Part shown: piece by piece, positions 26,507-36,221 of the stretch
Layout: the number at the start of each line of letters is the position of its first letter
How positions within the stretch are numbered: position 1 is the first letter of the stretch
Source of the DNA: Candidatus Binatia bacterium
Lineage (GTDB): Bacteria; Desulfobacterota; Binatia; Bin18
DNA length: 64,000 nucleotides
Assembly (NCBI GenBank): GCA_951812575.1
Contig: OX638322.1
Span: 2,293,925 to 2,357,924, forward strand
Direction: 5' to 3'
The notes under the pieces: generated by a model
What the model saw: only the letters and a program-made list of their open reading frames with translations
Told to the model about the DNA's origin: nothing
The model's database searches: none
Translations under genes and position numbers: made by a program

Positions 26507-28075
26507 CTAAAACTTGAGTGTGGTCTCGATATAGCCAAAATTGGCGCTGTCGTCGGGATAGATCTGATCCACGATGCTGTCGCCGAAGACATGGGCAAAA
26601 AAGGCGTTGACGTTAATGTGCTTGTTCAGATTATAGCTGAGACTGGTTTCGATAATCTGAAACAGATCGCGCTTGCCAAAGACCGGACGGCCGACAAAGC
26701 CGAAGCCGGCCTGACGGTCTTGAAGGGTGGCACCCGCGCCCTGGTACCACAGGTCATTCTTCTCGCTGACGCGGATATAGTGAAAGTCCGTACGCCAGAC
26801 CAGCCCTTCGAGCGGACGCAGGATGAGTTGGAAAAAGATGTCCTCGTTATTCATCAGGTTGTAGAAGGTGGAAAACGAATACACCCGGGCGGTCGGTAGC
26901 ATTTGAAAAAAGGTGTCGTGGTCGCTGTCGCTGGGGTCGTCGTCGCCCGAACTGCGGTTATACCCAATCCGGAACCAGGGCTTCCACGGCAATCCCTTGG
27001 GCTGCCAGCCGGCCTCGACGGCAAACGCCCAGCCGTGATGATCCTGCCGGCCCCAGTCGCCGCCCTGCACCACACCCCAGCCCATCAGGTCAATCGGACC
27101 GGCCCCGGTCGGCACGATATGAATCAGGTTGCCGCCGCCGGTGTTGATGGCCAGGTGTCGGTGGTCTGGGGGTGGCCGCCAGCTTGCCCCAGCGGTGACG
27201 GCGCCAGTTCGCCCTATGGCCGGCCGGTTATCGGTGGGCTGCAGGTTCCGCCCGTCGGCGTAATAGATATAGAATAGCCGGGCGTCGGTTGTTTTGGCAA
27301 ACTCGGGCCGGGTCAGGTTAAAACTGGCGTACAGGATGTCGATATCGTCAATAGTCTTGTTGCCGGCCAGGTCAAAACCGGCCTGGGTCGGATGGGAGCC
27401 ATGCAGCGTAAAATTGTAAGCGCCCCTGGTCCAGCTCAGGGTGAAGCCGTCATACGAACGTCCGACGTGGGACCAACCGAAAGGACCGAGCAGACGCTGG
27501 GAGACACGCATGCGTTTGATCCAGTCAATAGTCGGGTCCTTGCTCATCACCTCCGCACCTTCGGCGACCGAGAGCCGCCCGCCCCTCAGGCGAAGGCCGG
27601 GGATACCGAGCTGTTTCAGGGTCAGGTAGGCCTGTTTGAGAAACACGCTGGCGTCGTTTCGGCGGCGATTATGGGACAGATAGACCGGACCCAGACCAAA
27701 GGAGCCCTGCGGGGCGGGCGTGCTGGCGTCATCGGGCAGGCCCATCAGGGCCGTGTTCTGCGCTTCGAGATGCAGGTCGAACAGGTCCTGCCGCCATTTC
27801 AGACCCAGCTTGGCCACGGTGGCCGCATAGGCATACGACGAATCGCCCGAGGTGCCCTCAAACCAGTCCCAGAATTCACCCCGCGCGCGCAGGCTCGCAA
27901 AAACGGACAGCTTCGGGGAAATCTGGCTGACCGATACATCCGCCCGAAGCGGAGCCGGATAGACAGTCAGGAGCCATAGAGCGAGCAGCAGGAGACCTCC
28001 TTGTCGGATAGAGGCAGCGAGCTGCTGACAGGTCGTCCTGGCGCATCCTGTGGAACTGCTGCGGCCTTGGATCAT
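26507..28075 (-). CDS. Outer-membrane beta-barrel (alginate-export/porin-like)
   Basis: This 522-residue protein has an N-terminal hydrophobic segment (about residues 26-42, RQGGLLLLALWLLTVYPAPLRA) consistent with a signal peptide, then many short alternating strands and a terminal KF, typical of an outer-membrane barrel. It resembles the alginate-export/OprO group by the ASLRARGEFWDWF start, the RLRGGRLSVAEG loop and the NLMNNEDIFFQL stretch. Substrate is unknown. The ATG at 28075 follows GGAGGAGAGA. It stands alone. Confidence 0.75.
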   Translation of the reverse strand: MIQGRSSSTGCARTTCQQLAASIRQGGLLLLALWLLTVYPAPLRADVSVSQISPKLSVFASLRARGEFWDWFEGTSGDSSYAYAATVAKLGLKWRQDLFDLHLEAQNTALMGLPDDASTPAPQGSFGLGPVYLSHNRRRNDASVFLKQAYLTLKQLGIPGLRLRGGRLSVAEGAEVMSKDPTIDWIKRMRVSQRLLGPFGWSHVGRSYDGFTLSWTRGAYNFTLHGSHPTQAGFDLAGNKTIDDIDILYASFNLTRPEFAKTTDARLFYIYYADGRNLQPTDNRPAIGRTGAVTAGASWRPPPDHRHLAINTGGGNLIHIVPTGAGPIDLMGWGVVQGGDWGRQDHHGWAFAVEAGWQPKGLPWKPWFRIGYNRSSGDDDPSDSDHDTFFQMLPTARVYSFSTFYNLMNNEDIFFQLILRPLEGLVWRTDFHYIRVSEKNDLWYQGAGATLQDRQAGFGFVGRPVFGKRDLFQIIETSLSYNLNKHINVNAFFAHVFGDSIVDQIYPDDSANFGYIETTLKF

Positions 28076-28618
28076 TCTCTCCTCCTCGTCCATACGCTTT
28101 GCCCGGCGTTTCTATAGAACAGGCTAAGCAATGCTGGAGCCAAACACAGGAAAGGCAGAATATAGAGAAGCGAGCAGAAAAGTAAGTAGCACAAATGGCT
28201 ATACATTTTTCCTGAATGGAGAGCGTAGCCAATCCGGACGTGTGTATCCCGAGATACCATTGGATTGTTGGTCTGGGTGCAGTGTTGTTCCTGTGGAGAC
28301 AGGCGTGCTTGACCTGTATTGAGTAACTTGAGGCTCCTCAGCTTCCGGACAGGAGGGATCGTATTGAAAAAGGGAGGAGGGGCAGGGGCGGTCGGAGGGA
28401 CGACCGCCCCCAGGGCAAACCAGAAGAGAGCGGAAGGAAGGGCAACTCTCTTCTGCAAGCTCAATCAAGAGCTCTGACTCACAGCCAGAATAGGTGCAGG
28501 AAGTATGCCAAACCGAAAGACAAAGAAAAGCCTTCTTTTTCAGTCTGGTCGGTGTGCCGTGCCCATCTTTACGGCACGTGTGTGGTGCTGTCTGCTGCTG
28601 AGACAACAGGTCAGCAGG
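28076..28618. other. Gene-free stretch with a strong hairpin
   Basis: Overlapping open frames have no ribosome sites and no family resemblance. GGGGCGGTCG (28385-28394) and CGACCGCCCC (28401-28410) form a perfect ten-base stem with a six-base loop. It lies downstream of the gene at 28619 read on the minus strand, so it may act as its terminator. Confidence 0.5.
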
Positions 28619-29224
28619 TTACAGTCGAGTGCGCCGTTTGCGTTTTTCCCACGTTTTTATGGGTATTCTGTGATACGCCTGTTTGACGCGTTGCGGGTCA
28701 AGGTCGAGCTGCCTACACGTCCAGCGAAAAGATAAAGGCTCTTCACTCTCGTCTATAACCCAGGCCTGATCGCGCTCGTACTGTGGTTGCACGCCCTTGC
28801 TGCCCTGATACGCGGCCTCTCTCACAAAAAAGACGTCAATGAGCACGGCCCACCACAACTTCTGTCGTGGGCTTTCGCGAGGGGACGCCTGAGATATCTC
28901 GACGATTGGGTCGATGCTAAAGAAATTACTGGAGCCGTCCTCGGACCATGTGTAGTTTGCCGTCTCGGTCAACAATGTGAATATTTCCTTTCTGTGTGAG
29001 TATTGCGGAGAAGGGGGGCGACGAGGGGAATCGTCGCCTCCCAAGCAGAGAGAACAGGTAAAGGAGGGAAACCCGTTTCTCTCTTGCCACGTCTGTATGC
29101 GTATGTAAGCAGCATAAAGCATGCCATGGACACGGTGAGAAATGGCCGCGGATTTTTCTGAGTTCTTGTCTGCCGAGAGAGATACGTACTGCACGAGGAG
29201 ATCACATTGTTGCCCATCTACCAT
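28619..29224 (-). CDS. Unknown protein with a winged/helical C-terminal motif
   Basis: The ATG at 29224 has GGAG six bases upstream and gives 201 residues. The C-terminal part (AWVIDESEEPLSFRWTCRQLDLDPQRVKQAYHRI) resembles a common bacterial pattern in which an acidic-aromatic turn is followed by a short helix-turn-helix-like segment such as FENVCEVLGLDPDYLRR, though the match is distant. The middle segment WWAVLIDVFFVREAAYQ is helical. I give no function. The N-terminal 100 residues are less regular. Confidence 0.5.
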   Translation of the reverse strand: MVDGQQCDLLVQYVSLSADKNSEKSAAISHRVHGMLYAAYIRIQTWQERNGFPSFTCSLCLGGDDSPRRPPSPQYSHRKEIFTLLTETANYTWSEDGSSNFFSIDPIVEISQASPRESPRQKLWWAVLIDVFFVREAAYQGSKGVQPQYERDQAWVIDESEEPLSFRWTCRQLDLDPQRVKQAYHRIPIKTWEKRKRRTRL

Positions 29225-29318
29225 AGTGGGCTCCTGCACACGCTTTTGACTTTGCCTGGTCTCACCGGATAAAGAAGGCATACTACTCACACCCAAGCCC
29301 TCTACTGGTCATACGCAT

Positions 29319-31064
29319 ATGCTGCCGCATGGACATTATCTGAGCGAACACCATTTTCTGGTTTTTTTACTGCAGATTCTGCTGTTGCTGGTGATGGCCC
29401 GTGGGTTTGGTGAGGTCTTGCGCTATTGGGGCCATCCGCCCGTTGTCGGGGAAATCCTGGTTGGCCTGCTCCTGGGTCCAACGCTGCTCGGTCGTCTCTC
29501 TCCCGAACTGTACCAGACTTTGTTCCCGCCAGACCCGATCCAGTTCACTATGCTGGAAACCGTTTCCTGGTTTGGTGTGCTCCTGCTCCTGCTTGAAACG
29601 GGCCTTGAGGTGGATGTGTCTGCGGCCTGGCAGCAGCGCGGCCCGGCCCTCCGTATCGGTATTATTGGCGTTGTCGTTCCCCTGGCCGTTGGGTTTCTCT
29701 TATCGCTCTTTCTGCCCGACGCCTATCTCGCCACCCCCGACCAGCGGCTGACCTTCGCCCTGTTTTTAGGCACGACCATGGCCATCAGTGCCATGGTCAT
29801 TATCGCCCGCGTGTTGCACGACCTGGATTTGGTCAAGAGTGATCTGGGGCTCTTAACCCTGTGTGGCTATGCGGTCAACGATATTTTGGCCTGGGTGATT
29901 CTCAGCCTCGTCTTCGCCACTGCCGCGGCGGCCACGCTGAGTATCGGTTCGGTCCTGCTGCTGCTGGCAACCGCGGTCGGCTTTACCGCCTTTTGTCTCT
30001 CGCTGGGGCTGCGCCTGGTTGACCGAGCGCTGACCGGTCTGGTCACCCGCCTGCCGCACCAGCCTGGCGTGGTCCTGACCTTTGTGTGCTGCCTGGGGCT
30101 GCTGTGCGGGATTGTCACCCAATGGGTCGGACTGACTGGCCTGCTCGGATTTTTTCTGGCCGGGATCATGGCCGGAGACGCCGGAGCGCTTTCCGAACGG
30201 GTGCGGCAGATCCTCACCCAGATGGTCCACGCGATTTTTGTGCCGCTCTACTTTGCGACGATCGCCATCCAAATAGACTTCTTTGCACAGTTTGACGCCT
30301 TTCTCGTCCTTTTTGTGACCGTGGTCTCCATCGCCGGGAAGTATTTTGGGGCGTGGCTGGGAGCGCAACAAGCGGGGCTTTCGGCCGTGGACCGGGTTTC
30401 CATCGGCATTGCCTTTACCCCCAGTGGCGTGACGGGTATCGTGGTTGCCGCTGTAGCGGTGGAATACCAGATCATCACCATTCCGGTTTTCGTGTCCATC
30501 GTCCTCTCGGCGATTATCTCCTCCCTGATTGTCGGTCCCTGGCTGATGTGGTCCATTCGACGTCGGCCGACCATGCATATCGCCGAGCTGTTTATTCGCC
30601 GGGCCTTGATTCCGAATCTGACGGGCTTGACGCGCCAGGCAGTGATCCAGGAACTCTGTCAGGAAATGGCGGAACACCAGCCAGTCTTGGACCAGGAAAC
30701 CGTATTTGCGGCGGTCCACGCTCGGGAGGAGTTGATGGGAACGGGCGTCGGGAGTGGGATTGCCATCCCGCATGCTCGTCTGGAAGCGCTCTCGAAACCC
30801 GTGCTTACCTGCGGACGTTCACCCGCTGGGGTCGATTGGGATGCCCCGGATGGGTTGCCCGTACAATTGGTCTTTCTGCTGCTCACACCTGTTCAGGACG
30901 AGGGTGCACAGCTACAGATTCTCGCGGCCCTTGCCCGGACCATGAGTGAAGAAGAGGTGCGGCAGAGCTTGGTGGAGGCCGAGGATGCGGGCGAACTATG
31001 GCGGCGCCTGTCCGATGTGCTCCGGTCGGCGGAGGCCCAGCTCGTGCCGCAACAACGGGCCTAG
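29319..31064 (+). CDS. CPA2 cation/proton antiporter fused to PTS EIIA domain
   Basis: This 581-residue protein has about 12 helices in the first 400 residues with the antiporter motif AVNDILAWVIL (Asn-Asp, the electroneutral variant) and the discontinuous-helix region FTPSGVTGIVV. From about residue 425 there is an EIIA domain with the phospho-histidine site GIAIPHAR (His485). Such fusions let a phosphotransferase cascade gate Na+ or K+/H+ exchange; this is established for some family members and inferred here. It is divergent from the neighbouring unknown gene. Confidence 0.9.
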   Translation: MLPHGHYLSEHHFLVFLLQILLLLVMARGFGEVLRYWGHPPVVGEILVGLLLGPTLLGRLSPELYQTLFPPDPIQFTMLETVSWFGVLLLLLETGLEVDVSAAWQQRGPALRIGIIGVVVPLAVGFLLSLFLPDAYLATPDQRLTFALFLGTTMAISAMVIIARVLHDLDLVKSDLGLLTLCGYAVNDILAWVILSLVFATAAAATLSIGSVLLLLATAVGFTAFCLSLGLRLVDRALTGLVTRLPHQPGVVLTFVCCLGLLCGIVTQWVGLTGLLGFFLAGIMAGDAGALSERVRQILTQMVHAIFVPLYFATIAIQIDFFAQFDAFLVLFVTVVSIAGKYFGAWLGAQQAGLSAVDRVSIGIAFTPSGVTGIVVAAVAVEYQIITIPVFVSIVLSAIISSLIVGPWLMWSIRRRPTMHIAELFIRRALIPNLTGLTRQAVIQELCQEMAEHQPVLDQETVFAAVHAREELMGTGVGSGIAIPHARLEALSKPVLTCGRSPAGVDWDAPDGLPVQLVFLLLTPVQDEGAQLQILAALARTMSEEEVRQSLVEAEDAGELWRRLSDVLRSAEAQLVPQQRA

Positions 31065-31101
31065 AGCGGTTTGCGATACATTATAGCCGCCGGTCCGCTT
31101 G

Positions 31102-31207
31102 CGTCATGCCGGACGGGGTCCGGCATCCAGTCCTTCGACTTCGCTTTGCTACGCTCAGGACAAACGGGGGGCGGGGGGCCTGGATTCCTGTTTGCACAGG
31201 AATGACG
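31102..31207. repeat. Palindromic repeat element (CGTCATGCCGG type)
   Basis: The element begins CGTCATGCCGGAC, has an internal perfect palindrome around GGTCCGGCATCC, and ends CTGGATTCC...GGAATGACG, so its two ends are inverted. It is similar to the dispersed palindromic elements of many Proteobacteria. It fills the gap between the antiporter stop and the response-regulator stop. Confidence 0.7.
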
Positions 31208-31280
31208 GACGGCTCCACAGCATCGGAATTTGCTCTAGTTTGTTGCGGGCTCAACAACGCCCAGGTGCCAGCGTGCAGTT

Positions 31281-32681
31281 CTACAGTAAATTATAGCGTT
31301 TCATCCGCTCCCGCAGGACATTGCGACTCACACCCAGCAGCCGGGCGGCCTGGACCTGATTATAGCGAGAGAGTTCAAGCGCCTTGCCGACAACAAGTTG
31401 CTCGGAACGAGCGAGGACATTCCCTGCGTGCTGGGCAAACAGCTCTTCCAGGGTTGCATTCAGGGCGGCTTCGGCGTTTGGTGGTGGGGAGATGGAGGCT
31501 GCCGGAGCACTGCTGGCGGGCAGGGTGAGATCTTCCTCGGTAACAACCGGGCCACGTGAGTACAACACCGTCTGGGCAATAACGTTCTCAAGCTCACGGA
31601 CATTCCCCGGCCAGGAGTAGGCGAGGAGTTTCTTACTCGCGGCTGCAGAAAACTCTTGCGGGCCGTTTTTATTATCTTGAGTATGGAGTTGCAGGAGGTG
31701 CTTGGCGATGAGGAGGATGTCTTCACCCCGCTCCCGCAGCGGCGGGAGATTAATCGGTACGACATTGAGGCGATAGTATAAATCTTCACGAAACCGTCCA
31801 TCTTGAAGCAGCGTTTCGAGGGCCTGGTTGGTCGCCGCAATAATCCGCACATTGATCTGCCGTGAGCGCCGTCCTCCCAGCCGGTAGATCTCGCGTTCTT
31901 GCAACACGCGCAGCAGCTTGGCCTGGAGGAGGGGGGGCATGTCCCCGATTTCGTCCAGGAAGAGTGTGCCGCCGTGGGCGAGTTCAAATTTTCCGGGACG
32001 TGACTCGACTGCCCCGGAAAAGGCACCGCGCTCATGGCCAAAGAGTTCGCTCTCCAGCAGGGAGTCCGGGATGGCAGCACAATTAATGGCCAGGAATGGT
32101 CCGTTGCTGCGTTGCGAATAGGTATGCAGGGCGTGGGCCACCAGCTCTTTGCCCGTCCCGCTCTCACCAGTAATCAAAATCGTAATATCACGCGCCGCGC
32201 TTTTTCCGATAATTTTATACACCTCCTGCATGGCCTGACTGTTCCCCAACATGGGTACGGCCTCGGGTGAGAGGGGTTCCGGCCGCGCTTCGTCCGGGGG
32301 AGAGGCGGGTTCCTCTGCGGGGGGGTGTTTTTGGAGGACGCGGGCGATCAACTGCTTGAGAGTTTCGACGTCAAACGGCTTGACCAGATAGTCATCCGCG
32401 TCCAGCGTGGTGGACCGGATGGCCGTTTCGGCTGAAACAAAAGCCGTCATCATGATGACGGGCAGGCTGGGCCGACGGCGCTTGATCTCTTCGAGGGTAG
32501 AGAGTCCGTCGCGGTTGGGCATGCGGACATCCATGAGGATGAGTCGCAAGGCCGGGTCGTCTATTTTTTCCAGCGCTTCGTTGCCGGAGAACGCCGACAG
32601 CAGTTCGTATTCCCGACCGAGGACGCGCCGGAAAGAATAGTGAACGTTCCGTTCATCATCAACAATAAGGATTTTTTCCAT
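31281..32681 (-). CDS. Sigma-54-dependent response regulator (NtrC-like)
   Basis: This 466-residue protein has a receiver domain with Asp51 as likely phospho-acceptor (LILMDVRMP), a central AAA+ domain with GESGTGKE and the RpoN-contact loop GAFSGA, and a C-terminal Fis-type helix-turn-helix ([27 protein letters not shown]). It activates RpoN promoters when phosphorylated. It follows the histidine kinase and the amt block, so it is the best candidate to act on the three sigma-54 promoters found in this window. Start chosen at 32681, the ATG where [10 protein letters not shown] begins. Confidence 0.92.
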   Translation of the reverse strand: MEKILIVDDERNVHYSFRRVLGREYELLSAFSGNEALEKIDDPALRLILMDVRMPNRDGLSTLEEIKRRRPSLPVIMMTAFVSAETAIRSTTLDADDYLVKPFDVETLKQLIARVLQKHPPAEEPASPPDEARPEPLSPEAVPMLGNSQAMQEVYKIIGKSAARDITILITGESGTGKELVAHALHTYSQRSNGPFLAINCAAIPDSLLESELFGHERGAFSGAVESRPGKFELAHGGTLFLDEIGDMPPLLQAKLLRVLQEREIYRLGGRRSRQINVRIIAATNQALETLLQDGRFREDLYYRLNVVPINLPPLRERGEDILLIAKHLLQLHTQDNKNGPQEFSAAASKKLLAYSWPGNVRELENVIAQTVLYSRGPVVTEEDLTLPASSAPAASISPPPNAEAALNATLEELFAQHAGNVLARSEQLVVGKALELSRYNQVQAARLLGVSRNVLRERMKRYNLL

Positions 32682-32706
32682 ATGAGAGCGTTTCCCGCTA
32701 ATCTCT

Positions 32707-32746
32707 GGCCCCCTCACCCTAGCCCTCTCCCACCAGGGGAGAGGGG
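32707..32746. repeat. Second copy of the CCCTCACCC repeat
   Basis: GGCCCCCTCACCCTAGCCCT and its partner GGGGAGAGGGG form an imperfect inverted repeat that matches the block at 25175-25211. It occupies the gap between the kinase and the response regulator, so it does not disrupt either gene. Confidence 0.7.
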
Positions 32747-32788
32747 ATATGAACCCAACCCCTTATCCCTGACCCCCATTCCCCTTCC

Positions 32789-34015
32789 TTAGAGGGGGAG
32801 TCGGATGCACACCGTTGTGCCGGCTCCTGGCTGAGAGAAGAGGCGCAGGCGGCCGTTATGACCTTCAATAATGCGTTGCGATATGGACAGCCCCAGTCCG
32901 GTGCCCTCTTCTTTGGTCGTAAAAAACGGGTCAAAGAGCTGAGATCGCACCTCGGGTGAGATCCCGGCTCCCTGGTCGGCAATGGTGACCCGCAGGCTGC
33001 CGCCCCCAACGCCGATGTGCACGGTCAAGGTCCCGCCGTGGGGCATGGCCTGAATCGCGTTGAGCAAGAGGTTCAGGAACACCTGCTTGATCTGGGTCCC
33101 GTCAACCCAGGCCAGGGGGAGGTCGTTGGCCCAGTCTTTACGGATGACGATCCCCCGCACGCGCGCTTCCGGGCCGATCAACAGTAGGGTTTCTTCCATG
33201 ATTTCCTGGAGGCGTTCGCGCTGAAAATGGGGTGGGCGCGGACGGGCGAATTCCAGAAACTGGTCCAGTAAGAGTTTGATGCGCTGCAACTCACCCTGGA
33301 CAATACGGAGATCGTCCGAAAAGCCGTTGGTCGTTGTTCGATCCCGCGGATAGTCTTGGACCTGGTCCTGTGACATGGCGTAGATCAGCATGAGCACGGT
33401 ATTCAGCGGGTTGCGCAGCTCATGGGCCAGCCCCGCGGACAGCTTGCCCAGAGCGGCCAATTTCTCAGACTGGCGGAGTTGTTCCCTGGCTTGCATTTCG
33501 TCCCGATAGAGGGTCGCATTTTCTATGGCAATGGCGGATTGACTGGCCAGCAGGGTCAGCAGCCGAACATCGCTATCCTCAAAGCAGCGTGGTTCGGTCG
33601 TATAGACATTCAGGACGCCGATAATGGCGGTTCTGGCCCGGAGTGGCACGGATAAGAGGGAACACAGTCCTTCACGGCGGGCCAGGTCCGCCACGCGGTA
33701 GCGGATTTCCTTGCGGACATCTGGCGTGTACAGCGGTCGGCCGGTCTTAATCACTTCCCCGGTCAGACTGGTGGCCACCTCACGCGCTGGCTGGGCAAGA
33801 TAGGCTTCGCTGGCTCCCTCGGTGGCGGCCGGGCGCAGGGTGCCCTCTTCGGGGTCGAGCAGGAGGATAGAGGAGACGCGCACGGCCATAAGGCGCCGGG
33901 CCTGGGCAACAATACGCTGCAGCACCTCTTCCAATTGCAAGGTTGATGAGATCTCAGCTCCGATGGTGAATAGCGCTTCGAGCCGTTCTTCGAGATGTCC
34001 CTGGAGCGTATTCAT
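32789..34015 (-). CDS. GAF-domain histidine kinase
   Basis: This 408-residue protein has an N-terminal GAF domain (about 10-165), a HisKA dimerisation helix with His198 (AGLAHELRNPLN) and a C-terminal HATPase domain with N box NLLLNAIQAMP, G1 DQGAGIS and G2 GTGLGLS. There is no membrane helix, so it is a soluble sensor like NtrB, but GAF replaces the usual PAS domain. GAF domains often bind small nitrogen metabolites or 2-oxoglutarate. It is next to amt and is followed by its response regulator. Confidence 0.92.
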   Translation of the reverse strand: MNTLQGHLEERLEALFTIGAEISSTLQLEEVLQRIVAQARRLMAVRVSSILLLDPEEGTLRPAATEGASEAYLAQPAREVATSLTGEVIKTGRPLYTPDVRKEIRYRVADLARREGLCSLLSVPLRARTAIIGVLNVYTTEPRCFEDSDVRLLTLLASQSAIAIENATLYRDEMQAREQLRQSEKLAALGKLSAGLAHELRNPLNTVLMLIYAMSQDQVQDYPRDRTTTNGFSDDLRIVQGELQRIKLLLDQFLEFARPRPPHFQRERLQEIMEETLLLIGPEARVRGIVIRKDWANDLPLAWVDGTQIKQVFLNLLLNAIQAMPHGGTLTVHIGVGGGSLRVTIADQGAGISPEVRSQLFDPFFTTKEEGTGLGLSISQRIIEGHNGRLRLFSQPGAGTTVCIRLPL

Positions 34016-34150
34016 CGTAATGCTCAGCGGAGAGTCTCAAGCGAGAGTGACTGTATCGAAACGTCGGACCGAATCGTCTGTGTCATAGCGACGCTCTCAA
34101 TGGGACCGAGTGTGCAATCCATATCCCCACAGGCGGAGTGATTGGAGCGG

Positions 34151-34177
34151 AGCCGGGCGGGCGCTTCCCGCCCGGCT
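34151..34177. terminator. GC hairpin after amt
   Basis: AGCCGGGCGGG and CCCGCCCGGCT form an 11-base stem with a five-base loop. It lies a few bases beyond the amt stop. On the plus strand TTT follows; on the minus (transcribed) strand there is no U-run, so it may act more as a transcript 3' end or attenuator within the amt-kinase gap. Confidence 0.45.
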
Positions 34178-34184
34178 TTTCTGA

Positions 34185-35624
34185 TTAGGCTTCCTCGGTG
34201 CTGAGACGCGGAACGGGTTCCGTTCGCATTGCGCGCTGGCTGGCCATGCCCAGGGTTGAGCCAGGGGAGAACATCTGCGAGGAGCCGTAGGCCACATTGC
34301 CATGTTCGCCAACATCCAGACCCTCGGACTCTTCGTCCGGCGAGACCCGGAGTCCCATGGTGGCCTTGATGATGCTGAACAGGATAAAGGCGAACGCAAA
34401 GGTAAAGATGCCAATGGCCACGATACCGATGATCTGACTGACGAGTTGCGCACCGCCGGCCAGGTTGCCGAAAATGCCGACCGCCAGGGTGCCCCAGATG
34501 CCACACACGAGGTGGACAGAGATGGCCCCAACCGGATCGTCGATCTTTATCTTGTCAAAGAACAGGACCGAGCCGACAACAATCGCACCCGCAATCAGCC
34601 CAATCAGCGTGGCTGACATGGCCGCCATTTGATCGGCGCCGGCAGTGATGCCGACCAATCCGGCCAGAATGCCGTTTAAGGCCATGGACAAATCCGGCTT
34701 TTGGAGGATGATCCAGGAGGTGAACATCGCCCCAAGACCACCGGCTGCGGCAGCAATACAGGTGGTAACCAGGGTTAAGGACACGAGATTGGGATCGCCG
34801 GACAGGACGGAGCCGCCATTAAATCCGAACCAGCCGAGCCACAGCAGGAAGACACCAATGGCGGCCAGCGGCATATTGCTGGGCAGGATGGGCCGAATAC
34901 GGCCGTCCGCCATGTATTTCCCCATCCGGGGCCCCAGCAGCATGGCTCCGGCCAAGGCTCCCCAGCCACCCACCGAGTGGACAATGGTTGAGCCGGCAAA
35001 GTCATAAAAGGGTGTTTCCATCATATCCAGCCAGCCCGCACCCCATTTCCAACTGCCGGTGATGGGATACGAAACGGCGACGAAAATGGTCGCAAAAACC
35101 ATGAAAGAGGATAACTTAATACGCTCGGCAACCGCGCCGGAGACAATGGTTGCCGCGGTCGCCGCAAACATGGCCTGAAAGAGAAAGTCCGTCCAATAGG
35201 TGTAGCCCTCACTGTACAGACTGGTCTGTGAGGCCACTTCGTCCGTCACCTCAACGCCAAACCCGGCAAAGGCCAGCCAACCGGCAGAATCCTCCGCAAA
35301 TCCGGGATACATCAGGTTGAAGCCGCACAGCGCATAGGTCATCAACCCAATACAGATGACAAAGGTGTTTTTAAAGAGAATATTGACCGTGTTCTTGGAC
35401 TGGGTCAGACCGGATTCGAGCGAGGCAAAACCCAGGTGCATGATGAACACCAGGGCCGCGGCGATCATCATCCATAAATTATGGGCGGTAAACAGGGCAA
35501 AGCCCTGTGAGGCGGCAAATTCCGCGTAATCCTTGTACTGTGGCGCGTCCTCGGCAAAGGCGAGCGGTGCCAGCAGCCCGATGCCCAGCGTAGCGAGTGA
35601 TCCCAAAGCGAATAGACGTTTCAT
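34185..35624 (-). CDS. amt: Ammonium transporter
   Basis: This 479-residue protein has a cleaved signal peptide (MKRLFALGSLATLGIGLLAPLAFA), as in other bacterial Amt proteins, and about 11 helices. Conserved blocks include FQAMFAATAATIVSGAVAER, DFAGSTIVHSVGGWGAL and the twin-histidine region GIWGTLAVGIF preceded by AISVHLVCG. It brings ammonium or ammonia across the inner membrane. AAGGAGG is just before the ATG at 35624. It lies downstream of glnB in the same operon, the classic PII-Amt pair. Confidence 0.95.
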   Translation of the reverse strand: MKRLFALGSLATLGIGLLAPLAFAEDAPQYKDYAEFAASQGFALFTAHNLWMMIAAALVFIMHLGFASLESGLTQSKNTVNILFKNTFVICIGLMTYALCGFNLMYPGFAEDSAGWLAFAGFGVEVTDEVASQTSLYSEGYTYWTDFLFQAMFAATAATIVSGAVAERIKLSSFMVFATIFVAVSYPITGSWKWGAGWLDMMETPFYDFAGSTIVHSVGGWGALAGAMLLGPRMGKYMADGRIRPILPSNMPLAAIGVFLLWLGWFGFNGGSVLSGDPNLVSLTLVTTCIAAAAGGLGAMFTSWIILQKPDLSMALNGILAGLVGITAGADQMAAMSATLIGLIAGAIVVGSVLFFDKIKIDDPVGAISVHLVCGIWGTLAVGIFGNLAGGAQLVSQIIGIVAIGIFTFAFAFILFSIIKATMGLRVSPDEESEGLDVGEHGNVAYGSSQMFSPGSTLGMASQRAMRTEPVPRLSTEEA

Positions 35625-35734
35625 CCCAACCTCCTTATGTCGTGCAATGCTATTGCCCTCATGTGTGTCGAGATGCCCCGTATTGCCCCGTCGAAGTATT
35701 GAGTATGATAGTGCGATTGGCTCGATACTTCTGG

Positions 35735-35844
35735 AAAGAGTAAACGTGTCCAGCGTCTCAGAGCTATTGAAGGACACGTTTACTCTTTTTGTCCTGCCGG
35801 GGCTCCTTGCGATATTGCCCTCACAACATCAGAGCCCCGGCAGG
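35735..35844. repeat. Two strong hairpins between glnB and amt
   Basis: A perfect 17-base inverted repeat, AAAGAGTAAACGTGTCC (35735-35751) and GGACACGTTTACTCTTT (35772-35788), has a 20-base loop. Beside it CCTGCCGGGGCTC (35793-35805) and GAGCCCCGGCAGG (35832-35844) form a 13-base stem. Both are downstream of glnB on the transcribed strand and may terminate or process the glnB-amt message. Confidence 0.75.
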
Positions 35845-35858
35845 AGTTGTCGTTCTGG

Positions 35859-36221
<363 letters not shown>

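Noticed and set aside
28199..28606. Minus-strand frame of 135 residues
   Set aside because: Ser/Pro/Cys-rich, no family resemblance, overlaps a perfect hairpin.
29853..30773. Long minus-strand frame opposite the antiporter
   Set aside because: Gln/Asp/Arg-rich antisense shadow of a clear membrane-protein gene.
34016..34184. GGGGATATGGATTGCA as a sigma-54 promoter for the kinase
   Set aside because: It lacks the CA after GG and is a much weaker match than the three accepted sites.
35625..35680. A possible sigma-54 site GGGCAATAGCATTGCA directly before amt
   Set aside because: The spacing fits, but the transcript would start inside the ribosome site of amt, leaving almost no leader.
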